From Lentisphaerota bacterium (GTDB taxonomy: Bacteria > Verrucomicrobiota > Lentisphaeria > Oligosphaerales > Oligosphaeraceae), in NCBI GenBank assembly GCA_012799755.1, contig JAAZKQ010000077.1:1-11887 (forward strand): a stretch of DNA of 11,887 bases. Reading direction: 5' to 3'. Every line of letters begins with the position of its first letter. Within the stretch, counting starts at the first letter, position 1. The notes under the pieces were generated by a model. The model searched no databases and was not told the DNA's origin. It was given only the letters and a program-made list of their open reading frames with translations. The position numbers and the translations under genes are program-made. This document shows, piece by piece, positions 1 through 7,228 of this stretch.

Positions 1-26
1 ATAGGCGCAACCCTGGGCTAGTATGT

Positions 27-45
27 GGCACGCCTTCAGCGTGCC
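27..45. repeat. Short perfect hairpin (GGCACGC / GCGTGCC)
   Basis: A 7-bp perfect inverted repeat, GGCACGC and GCGTGCC, flanks a 5-nt loop CTTCA. The preceding CAACCCTGGGCTA resembles the edge of a dispersed intergenic repeat, but only this one copy is in the window and it is cut by the window edge, so membership in a repeat family is inference. Confidence 0.4.
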
Positions 46-127
46 TTGCCGCCGCGGACATCAATGACTTTTATATGAGTTGAACGTTCGTCAAGATCTA
101 TGTGGACTCTTATGTGAAGAGCATTGG

Positions 128-195
128 CTGATCTGCCTGATCCGTCCGATCCGCCCGATCCGCCTGATCCGTCCGCTGATCTGCCTGATCCGTCC
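128..195. repeat. GATCCGYCN tandem array, copy 1 (9-bp period)
   Basis: Tandem 9-mers of the form GATCCGTCC, GATCCGCCC and GATCCGCCT. The array begins and ends with the same 20-mer (128-147 and 176-195), which starts CTGATCTGCC. A second array of the same kind, in the same orientation, is at 7313-7364. The array is open in several frames because its period is a multiple of three, which creates false reading frames. Confidence 0.85.
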
Positions 196-201
196 AAAGC
201 C

Positions 202-226
202 CGAAAGCGGCTGGAAGCCGCTTTCG
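202..226 (-). terminator. Possible terminator hairpin, distal
   Basis: A perfect 10-bp inverted repeat (CGAAAGCGGC and GCCGCTTTCG) around a 5-nt loop. In the minus direction it lies about 90 nt beyond the stop codon of the pseudopilin gene and downstream of a second hairpin. The T tract after it is poor (GGCTTTGG), so it may be a structural repeat or a weak terminator. Confidence 0.4.
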
Positions 227-244
227 CTCTGGCCGGGAAATGGA

Positions 245-278
245 AAGCCCCCGGGCAGCTTGCGTTGCGCGGGGGCTT
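245..278 (-). terminator. Possible terminator of the 316-1038 pseudopilin gene
   Basis: A perfect 9-bp inverted repeat (AAGCCCCCG and CGGGGGCTT) with a 16-nt loop, starting 37 nt past the TAA stop of the minus-strand gene. In the RNA the stem is followed by UCCAUUU, a weak U stretch. Position and G+C-rich stem support a terminator; the short U tract is the main doubt. Confidence 0.5.
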
Positions 279-315
279 GGTGTTAAGTGTCAGACGTGCT
301 CAAGCACGCATGCAC

Positions 316-1038
316 TTAGAACTTGGAGCCGGTGTAGCGGGGGTTCCAGAACTGGCTCTCAGGTTTTGCGGTGCCGTCTCCACCCCCAACAATACTGGCA
401 AGGTTTTCTCCTTTGGGGATAGCGGACAGTTTGACCGTGCCGACATGGCCATCGCCGTAGGTGACGTTGGTCGCCTCGCTGTGACGGGCATAGATCTTGA
501 CGGTGTTATCAGTTGGATTTTTGGTTCTGACGTCGTGGGAATCAATAACGTGAGTTTTTGTGGCGCTGTAGTCCGCATTGGCCTCAATGATCATGGCGGT
601 GGTGGAGGGGCTGACATAGCTGCTGTCGGTCAGGCCACTGCACGCACGGTTCATGCCGTAGTGCGCGATGGTACTATCAATCTGGTCACCATGACAGATC
701 TTGTCGTTGCTGCCCTTCCACGGGTTCTTGGAGCAGCTGCCGCAGTTGAAGGACTTGGTGTCGCCGACATAGCCGCAGACCAACAGCTGCCAAGGCAGGG
801 TGCCTTTGGCATCATAGGGCGCCGTGACGGCGGCGGCGGCCTGGTAGGTCAGACCGCTCTTCTCGTTTTCGTCAATGTACATACGGACGCCGAGGCCGAC
901 TTGCTTCATGTTGCTGGTGCAGGAGATTTGGCGGGCCTTTTCACGGGCTTTCGCCAGGGCGGGCAGCAGCATGGCGGCAAGAATGGCGATGATCGCGATA
1001 ACAACCAACAGTTCGATCAGGGTGAACGCTTTCTTCAT
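316..1038 (-). CDS. Pseudopilin-like protein, H-X9-DG family (240 aa)
   Basis: A type IV pilin / type II secretion pseudopilin-like protein. Residues 1-4 form a short basic leader, cleavage by a prepilin peptidase is expected before Phe5, and Glu9 sits at the +5 position. Residues 5-27 form the hydrophobic helix that would anchor it in the inner membrane before assembly. The basic KAREKAR stretch and an ISCTSN segment follow, as usual for this family. The C-terminal H-X9-DG motif is exact: His186, nine residues, Asp196-Gly197, then HVG. The ATG at 1038 is chosen because AAGGA lies 9 nt upstream; an in-frame ATG 18 nt earlier would put extra residues before the leader. The -1 residue is Ala rather than Gly. 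Such proteins are very numerous in Lentisphaerae and their individual roles are mostly unknown; a surface or secretion function is inference. Confidence 0.93.
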   Translation of the reverse strand: MKKAFTLIELLVVIAIIAILAAMLLPALAKAREKARQISCTSNMKQVGLGVRMYIDENEKSGLTYQAAAAVTAPYDAKGTLPWQLLVCGYVGDTKSFNCGSCSKNPWKGSNDKICHGDQIDSTIAHYGMNRACSGLTDSSYVSPSTTAMIIEANADYSATKTHVIDSHDVRTKNPTDNTVKIYARHSEATNVTYGDGHVGTVKLSAIPKGENLASIVGGGDGTAKPESQFWNPRYTGSKF

Positions 1039-1559
1039 GTCAGAGGATCCTTTCAAGACATTGTGTTTTTTGGGGGGCTTTGGGGAGTTCTGCGCGACCG
1101 TGATGGCTGCGCGGCGTTTCGGAGAGAAATTCAGATGTGGTATTGGACTTAGGCATGCCCTTTCTTTGGTTAAGAACAGTTGGTGGACGTTACAAACAAC
1201 TGTCTGATCGCTTTGTCGCTCTCAGTCATTCATCGTTGTTCAGCCCTTCTCTTCTCGACGCCCTGTATTATACGAAAAAAAAAGGATAAAACAAGGAGGA
1301 AAAGGTAAAAAAAGTGAAAAAGTTAAGTAAGGGGAGGCAAGGCGGCGTTTTTTCGGTCTGCTGTCCGCTCTGAGTTGCTGATGAGATGCTTACCGAAGCA
1401 TGATATAAGCCGTTTGCAGATAGCAATTAGCTGAGGAAAGTCGCCTTTGCCGATGGTAGCGACAAAGGAAAAGGTGAAAAAGGCGGCACAGTTTTTTATT
1501 TTGACCTCATTTGCCGGCATACGAGGCCACGCTGCCTTTTTGTCTCCTGCTTTCTCTGC
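1039..1559. other. Intergenic region with long leader of the pseudopilin gene
   Basis: This 521-bp stretch separates two minus-strand genes. It holds a candidate promoter (1267-1294), a roughly 220-nt leader for the pseudopilin gene, a 7-bp inverted repeat ACAGTTG / CAACTGT (1176-1182 and 1197-1203), and a strongly purine-rich plus strand at about 1274-1340. A 65-codon minus-strand frame at 1323-1520 has no ribosome binding site and no recognisable domain, so I do not call it. I recognise no riboswitch in the leader. Confidence 0.6.
1267..1294 (-). promoter_or_regulatory. Candidate sigma70 promoter for the 316-1038 gene
   Basis: On the minus strand a perfect -10 hexamer TATAAT (1272 to 1267) follows a weak -35 TTGTTT (1294 to 1289) with a 16-nt spacer. 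Transcription would start near 1260, giving a leader of about 220 nt. The -10 is strong but the surrounding A/T-rich DNA makes chance matches more likely. Confidence 0.45.
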
Positions 1560-2309
1560 TTACTGGAAGCTGTAGTCAGAGAAGGCCACGTTGATACGTT
1601 GGGGTATGGCCATGCCCGCAGGAGCAATTTTGAGTGTTTGGGCGACGAACATCATGCTTGGGCACTGGAGGCCGCCGTCCACGCCGTCCACGCTGACGGG
1701 AGCGTGGCGGAGCTGCACCCAGACGGCGCTGCCGTCATTGAAATCAAAACGGAGTTCGGGGATGACCTTGCTGTCCTTGCTGACCTTGAAAAGGGCGCGG
1801 GTCATACTGAGGGTGCCGAAGAGTTGCTCGCTGGGGGCCTTGACGCTGAACATGGCGACGCCGGCGTCGGCCTTTTCCAAATTGAGCTGCTCGTGGTCTT
1901 TGAGCTGGGCGGCGGCTTTGGCGAGGGCGCCGAGGGTCATGTCGGCCAGGGCCTTGGAGATGCCGCTGCTGTCGAGGAGTTGATTGGCCTGTGTTTCCAT
2001 CATCTGGCGCATCTGTTCGTCGGGTGCATTCAGCACGGCCTTGGTGGAGAACTGGCCATTCTGGGCGCTGAAGATGAAGTGCTTGATATCAATTACGACG
2101 GGGAAGCCCATCTGCTGGGATTTCTGAGCGACGGCGGTTTGCAGGAGCTTGGCGATCTCCGGCGAGACCATATTGACGGTGAAGGATTTGCTGAAGAGCT
2201 GTTCGTAGCCGTTGGCGGCGGCGGTCAGCAGCTCTTTGTCCTGGTCGTCCAGGGCCAGGGTGGACAAGGTCAGGCACAGGGCAAGGCATACAGTCAACAG
2301 GCGTGTCAT
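1560..2309 (-). CDS. Exported protein of unknown function (249 aa)
   Basis: I do not recognise the family. The first 20 residues look like a Sec signal peptide: MTR, a Leu-rich core, then LSTLA with likely cleavage after Ala20, so the mature protein of about 229 residues should be periplasmic or outer-membrane associated. There is no lipobox cysteine and no other membrane segment. The middle (about 100-160) is rich in Ala, Gln and Leu and looks helical; the C-terminal part has alternating patterns suggesting beta strands and ends in Phe-Gln (SDYSFQ). Cysteine is nearly absent from the mature part. The start at 2309 is supported by AAAGGA 5 nt upstream; the open frame continues 27 codons further but those residues do not look like a signal peptide. 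It has its own strong promoter and lies upstream of, and in the same direction as, the pseudopilin gene. No function is assigned. Confidence 0.85.
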   Translation of the reverse strand: MTRLLTVCLALCLTLSTLALDDQDKELLTAAANGYEQLFSKSFTVNMVSPEIAKLLQTAVAQKSQQMGFPVVIDIKHFIFSAQNGQFSTKAVLNAPDEQMRQMMETQANQLLDSSGISKALADMTLGALAKAAAQLKDHEQLNLEKADAGVAMFSVKAPSEQLFGTLSMTRALFKVSKDSKVIPELRFDFNDGSAVWVQLRHAPVSVDGVDGGLQCPSMMFVAQTLKIAPAGMAIPQRINVAFSDYSFQ

Positions 2310-2380
2310 GTCGTTCCTTTGAGGTGGTGCTTCAGGGTCGGCAGATGGGCCGGCGTAGCCGCCGGTTGCTGTCGCGCATT

Positions 2381-2409
2381 GTTTTAGCATGGCGCATGGC
2401 GATTGTCAA
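2381..2409 (-). promoter_or_regulatory. Sigma70-type promoter for the 1560-2309 gene
   Basis: On the minus strand a perfect -35 TTGACA (2409 to 2404) is followed by a 17-nt spacer and -10 TAAAAC (2386 to 2381), directly preceded by TGC as in an extended -10. Expected start near 2374, leaving a leader of about 65 nt before the ATG at 2309. Consensus -35, ideal spacing and position make this the best promoter in the window. Confidence 0.65.
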
Positions 2410-2453
2410 GCAGGTATGGGGGATAAAAAGGCAATTTTGCTGGCGGAAGGGCG

Positions 2454-2540
2454 TTTTTTCTATCCGCAGATTCCGCAGATTGACGCAGATGATGGCGGCC
2501 TGTCTTGCTGCTGCGCAGCACTTCACGCCGCCGGTTTTTT
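2454..2540 (+). repeat. Single copy of the CGCAGATT-triplet plus hairpin repeat
   Basis: This contains TTTTTTCTATC, three CGCAGATT-like 8-mers at 2465, 2474 and 2484 (the last ends in G), and a 39-nt hairpin at 2494-2532, followed by GG and seven T. The hairpin has outer arms GGCGGC / GCCGCC, a symmetric 5/5 internal loop and inner arms TTGCTGC / GCAGCAC with one mismatch. It is nearly the same as the 81-bp units at 3605-3842. The stem followed by a T run looks like an intrinsic terminator reading in the plus direction, though no plus-strand gene precedes it. Confidence 0.8.
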
Positions 2541-2625
2541 TGCTGTAATCGCTCACTCGTTGATAACTTATGTTTTTGCGAGCCGCAGCGCCAAATACCC
2601 GTGACTATCTGCGACCTGCAAAACG

Positions 2626-2712
2626 ATGGACAATATGGACATTATGGACACGATGGACGACAACACCTGCTCGCTCGCTGTCCATACTGTCCATACTGTC
2701 CATAATGTCCAT
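2626..2712. repeat. Inverted pair of 9-bp-period ATGGACA / TGTCCAT arrays
   Basis: Four ATGGACA-type heptamers (2626, 2635, 2644 and 2653; the last is ATGGACG) are followed, after a 19-nt centre, by four TGTCCAT heptamers (2679, 2688, 2697 and 2706). All are spaced exactly 9 bp apart. A single strand could fold into a hairpin with four 7-bp helices separated by 2-nt linkers that mostly do not pair. The fourth forward unit pairs through one G-U. A two-unit TGTCCAT array recurs at 3871-3886. Confidence 0.85.
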
Positions 2713-2786
2713 AGTAGCTTGCGGGGCCGGCCAATTATCAACGGCTGACCGCTTACGTTTTTTCAGCAGGGGTGAACAAAATCGTC

Positions 2787-2815
2787 TTGCAGAGTGCGGC
2801 GAAATTGTGTATACT
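2787..2815 (+). promoter_or_regulatory. Candidate promoter for the 2904-3584 pseudopilin gene
   Basis: TTGCAG (2787-2792) and TATACT (2810-2815) with a 17-nt spacer resemble a sigma70 promoter with a good -10 and a partial -35. Expected start near 2822 gives a leader of about 80 nt. It lies just downstream of the inverted 9-bp arrays. Confidence 0.5.
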
Positions 2816-2903
2816 TGGATTGTCACAAAAGGGCCGGCGGCGCCTTGCAAAGCCGAAATGTCTTTTATTCCAATGGCAACTTACGTCAACAAGGAGAAGC
2901 GCG

Positions 2904-3584
2904 ATGGCTAAAAGAACTCTGTCTTTTACACTGATTGAACTGTTGGTGGTCATTGCGATTATCGCCATCTTGGCGGCGATGTTGCTGCCGGCCTTGGCGA
3001 AGGCGCGGGAGAAGGCGCGGGGCATATCCTGCGCATCGAATGTGAAACAGCTCGGCCTGGGCATACTCATGTACGGCAATGACCACGATGACGCTATTCT
3101 CCCGGGGGCTTTCCGAAAAGGCCCCGATTCTAATTTTCCGTCAATCTACTGGGACGAGGCGTTGCGTGTGCTTAACTATGTGGGCGACAACAAGGTATTC
3201 CGGTGCCCGAGCGTGACGGCCGCAGTGACGGCGCATGATCAAGGCGGTTATGGCTGCAATCTCCGTCATGTGATGACGGACTGCAATTGGAACCCCAACA
3301 TGGTGCACATGTCCGCGATTACGCGGCCATCGGAGGTGCTGGCGGTTCTGGAGAGTACGCTGGGGGCGGAGATGACGAAGGGCTACCGTTTTGTTTTTTG
3401 TTCTGCGACAGGGTGTTATGCCTATCCGAACTGGGCGCCGGCGACTGGAGCGCCGTACATGGCCATTTCGCAACGGCATGGCATGAGCAATAATTGTCTG
3501 TATATAGACGGGCATGTCGGAGCGAACAAGTACGAGTATATCCGCACGAATTCCGCCGACTGCTTCGGGCACACGAAGAAGTAA
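2904..3584 (+). CDS. Pseudopilin-like protein, H-X9-DG family (226 aa)
   Basis: A second member of the same family as the 316-1038 protein. Residues 1-7 (MAKRTLS) form the leader, cleavage is expected before Phe8 and Glu12 is at +5. Residues 8-30 are the hydrophobic anchor helix, followed by the KAREKAR stretch and an ISCASN segment. The C-terminal motif is exact: His192, nine residues, Asp202-Gly203, then HVG. The ATG at 2904 is fixed by AAGGAG 7 nt upstream; longer in-frame extensions lack a leader-like N-terminus. The -1 residue is Ser instead of the usual Gly. Several cysteines (for example 43, 101, 118, 127, 166, 171) could form disulphides outside the cytoplasm. It has a candidate promoter of its own and is followed within about 15 nt by the 81-bp repeat array, whose first hairpin and T run may end its transcript. 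Function beyond a pilin-like surface or secretion part is not known. Confidence 0.93.
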   Translation: MAKRTLSFTLIELLVVIAIIAILAAMLLPALAKAREKARGISCASNVKQLGLGILMYGNDHDDAILPGAFRKGPDSNFPSIYWDEALRVLNYVGDNKVFRCPSVTAAVTAHDQGGYGCNLRHVMTDCNWNPNMVHMSAITRPSEVLAVLESTLGAEMTKGYRFVFCSATGCYAYPNWAPATGAPYMAISQRHGMSNNCLYIDGHVGANKYEYIRTNSADCFGHTKK

Positions 3585-3597
3585 ATCGCGCTTCAGT

Positions 3598-3842
3598 TTT
3601 TTTTCTATCCGCAGATTACGCAGATTCTCGCAGATTATGGCGGCCTGTCTTGCTGCTGCGCAGCAATTCACGCCGCCGGTTTTTTCTATCCGCAGATTAC
3701 GCCGATTCTCGCAGATTATGGCGGCCTGTCTTGCTGCTGCGCAGCAATTCACGCCGCCGGTTTTTTCTATCCGCAGATTTCGCGGATTGACGCAGATTAT
3801 GGCGGCCTGTCTTGCTGCTGCGCAGCAATTCACGCCGCATGG
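3598..3842 (+). repeat. Three-copy 81-bp tandem repeat with hairpins
   Basis: Units begin at the C of CTATCC at 3605, 3686 and 3767, exactly 81 bp apart. Each has a CTATCC leader, three CGCAGATT-like 8-mers spaced 9 then 10 bp, and a 39-nt hairpin (3639-3677, 3720-3758 and 3801-3839). The hairpin has arms GGCGGC / GCCGCC and TTGCTGC / GCAGCAA, a 5/5 internal loop and a TGC tip. The third copy ends GCCGCA. Differences between copies lie mainly in the 8-mers, while the hairpin is kept. Copies 1 and 2 are followed by GG and six T. Confidence 0.9.
3639..3685 (+). terminator. Terminator-like hairpin after the 2904-3584 gene
   Basis: The first hairpin of the 81-bp array (3639-3677) is followed by GG and a T run, 55 nt past the TAA of the pseudopilin gene. 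The stem is G+C rich and the T run is on the plus strand, so it has the layout of an intrinsic terminator for that gene. The second copy at 3720-3766 has the same layout and could act as a back-up. Confidence 0.55.
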
Positions 3843-3870
3843 GGGCTTTTTCCCTACGCGGCGTGGCATT

Positions 3871-3886
3871 TGTCCATCTTGTCCAT
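3871..3886. repeat. Two-unit TGTCCAT array (9-bp period)
   Basis: TGTCCAT at 3871-3877 and 3880-3886 repeats the right arm of the inverted array at 2679-2712, including the 9-bp step and the following TAG. It is short enough that alone it would mean little; the match to the larger array gives it weight. Confidence 0.55.
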
Positions 3887-3900
3887 AGCCGAGCGTGCCG

Positions 3901-5985
<2,085 letters not shown>

Positions 5986-5993
5986 AGCGGCGG

Positions 5994-7103
5994 TTATTGG
6001 GTGCGGAGGCGCGGGTCAAAGGCGTCGCGTACGGCGTCGGCGAAGATATTGGCGGGGAGGACGAGGCCAAGCATGAAAGTGAAGGCGGTGGTCAGTTTCC
6101 ACCAGATGACAGGATCGCGGGTGAGCTCGGTGCGAGCGTCGTTGATCATGCTGCCCCAGGACATGGTGTCGGCGCCGACACCGATACCAAGGTAGGTCAG
6201 GGCGGCTTCGGCAAGGACTTCGTTGGAGAAGCGCAGCACGGTGGTGATGATGACGATGTGCAGCAGATTGGGGACGATGTGTCGGCTGAGGATGCGCCAG
6301 GTGGGCACGCCGGTGGCGGTGGCGGCCTGGACGAAATCGGCGTCGCGGAGGCGGAGGGTTTCGCCGCGGAGGAGGCGGTAGAGGCCGGTCCAGGAGGCGA
6401 TGCCCATGGCGAGGCAAAGCTGGGGCAGGCCCTGGCCGAAGATGACCATGAAGGCGGCAATGAAGAGGACGCTGGGGATGGAACTGAGGACGGCGCAGAG
6501 GTACTGCGCGGCGTCGTCGAACCAGCCGCCGAAATAGCCGGCGCAGACGCCGAAGAAAATAGCGAAGGGCAGGGCCAGAAGCGTGGTGAGCAGGCCGATG
6601 ATCATGCCCGTGCGGATGCTCTTCAGGCCCTGATAAAGGACGTCCATGCCGACACGGTCCGTGCCCATGAGGTGTCGGCGCGGGTGGTTGAGGAGGGGGC
6701 GCACACGGTGGGCGCGGCCGTCGGCGCCGATTTCGGTGACAGCGCTGAACTGGCGTTCGCTGAGGGGCGCCGAGTAGGTTTTTTCTCGCATGCCGCTGAT
6801 GGGCTTAAGGAGCGCGTCGAGCGCGGAGGCGCCTTGGTCGTAGATGATCTTGCCGCTTTGGCTGTGGCGGGCGATTTCGCCGCTCTCGGGGTTGATGACA
6901 GGCCGACGCCAGCCGACGCTGTCAAGGACGGCGATAGCGCCATAGAGGGCGAGGACGACGAAGCTAGCCATCGCCAGGCGCTTTTGGCGGATTTCGCGTG
7001 CGGCGATGCGCCAGGTCTCCCGGCGGCTAAGCAGCCAGGCACAGAGCGCCAGCGCCAGCAGCAGCGCGACAGTGAGAATGTTCTGTAGAAGCCAGGGGTT
7101 CAT
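5994..7103 (-). CDS. OppC/DppC-type ABC permease (369 aa)
   Basis: Inner-membrane subunit of the importer, expected to pair with the 7415-8395 permease to form the channel. An extra hydrophobic segment at residues 5-25 precedes the usual N-terminal helix (46-62), so this protein appears to have one helix more than typical OppC proteins of about 300 residues. A soluble loop of about 100 residues follows. The conserved GTDRVGMDVL segment (147-156) introduces the core permease domain (about 165-360). The EAA-type coupling loop spans about 249-280 (GETLRL to PNL) and contacts the ATPase. The C-terminus VRDAFDPRLR is typical of OppC/YejE proteins. The start ATG is preceded by GGATAGAA, a weak ribosome binding site that belongs to the adjoining repeat. 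No better-supported internal start was found. The stop is 8 nt before the ATPase start. Confidence 0.93.
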   Translation of the reverse strand: MNPWLLQNILTVALLLALALCAWLLSRRETWRIAAREIRQKRLAMASFVVLALYGAIAVLDSVGWRRPVINPESGEIARHSQSGKIIYDQGASALDALLKPISGMREKTYSAPLSERQFSAVTEIGADGRAHRVRPLLNHPRRHLMGTDRVGMDVLYQGLKSIRTGMIIGLLTTLLALPFAIFFGVCAGYFGGWFDDAAQYLCAVLSSIPSVLFIAAFMVIFGQGLPQLCLAMGIASWTGLYRLLRGETLRLRDADFVQAATATGVPTWRILSRHIVPNLLHIVIITTVLRFSNEVLAEAALTYLGIGVGADTMSWGSMINDARTELTRDPVIWWKLTTAFTFMLGLVLPANIFADAVRDAFDPRLRTQ

Positions 7104-7228
7104 TTCTATCCGCAGTTTTTTTCTATCCGCAGATTACGCAGATTGTCGCAGATTATTTAGGGAGGGGTTTTGGGTGGTTTGGTGGGGGATGGTTTTTTAT
7201 CCGCAGATGTCGCAGATTGTCGCAGATT
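7103..7228. repeat. Two CGCAGATT-triplet arrays without the hairpin
   Basis: The first array has 8-mers at 7128, 7137 and 7147, preceded by a duplicated 13-mer TTTCTATCCGCAG (7103-7115 and 7120-7132). The second has 8-mers at 7202 (ending in G), 7211 and 7221, preceded by TTTTTTATC. Both keep the 9-then-10-bp spacing seen in the four copies on the left side, but the GGCGGC hairpin is missing. The first copy of the 13-mer overlaps the first base of the permease start codon. Confidence 0.8.

Larger units (their letters stand above)
1..315. other. Intergenic region, repeat-rich left edge
   Basis: I see no supportable gene here. It holds, in order, a short perfect hairpin (27-45), a 9-bp-period GATCCGYCN array (128-195), and two hairpins (202-226 and 245-278) that could end the minus-strand pseudopilin transcript. 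Plus-strand frames that run through it are made of repeat sequence and antisense DNA, with no ribosome binding site I could identify. Confidence 0.7.
2310..2903. other. Divergent intergenic region with promoters and repeats
   Basis: This 594-bp region lies between divergent genes. It holds the promoter of the 1560-2309 gene (2381-2409), a single copy of the CGCAGATT-plus-hairpin repeat (2454-2540), the inverted pair of 9-bp arrays (2626-2712) and a candidate promoter for the plus-strand pseudopilin (2787-2815). Short open frames here are made from repeat sequence and are not called. Confidence 0.7.
3585..3900. other. Convergent intergenic region filled with repeats
   Basis: This 316-bp region lies between the plus-strand pseudopilin and the 3' end of the minus-strand ATPase gene. 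It is almost wholly repeat sequence: the three-copy 81-bp array (3598-3842), an 8-bp inverted repeat CACGCCGC / GCGGCGTG (3831-3838 and 3858-3865), and a two-unit TGTCCAT array (3871-3886). No gene is supported; the long frames crossing it exist because 81 is divisible by three. Confidence 0.75.

Noticed and set aside
124..1152. A 342-codon plus-strand frame across the left pseudopilin
   Set aside because: It begins in the GATCCGYCN repeat, then runs antisense to the pseudopilin gene. No ribosome binding site or domain.
1323..1520. A 65-codon minus-strand frame
   Set aside because: No ribosome binding site, no recognisable domain, and an A/T-rich setting in which short frames arise by chance.
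2605..2850. Short frames encoding Met-Asp-Ser or Tyr-Cys-Pro repeats
   Set aside because: They are translations of the 9-bp arrays, not proteins.
3598..3842. CRISPR array
   Set aside because: The three units are tandem copies of the whole 81 bp without unique spacers, and no cas gene is present.
3831..3865. 8-bp inverted repeat CACGCCGC / GCGGCGTG as terminator of the ATPase gene
   Set aside because: The arms are perfect, but in the minus direction no T run follows and one arm is part of the 81-bp unit, so I only mention it in the spacer entry.
5997..7088. A 363-codon plus-strand frame, and similar ones at 3895-4749, 5332-5820 and 7892-8413
   Set aside because: All are antisense shadows of the ABC transporter genes with low-complexity Gly/Asp/Ala translations.
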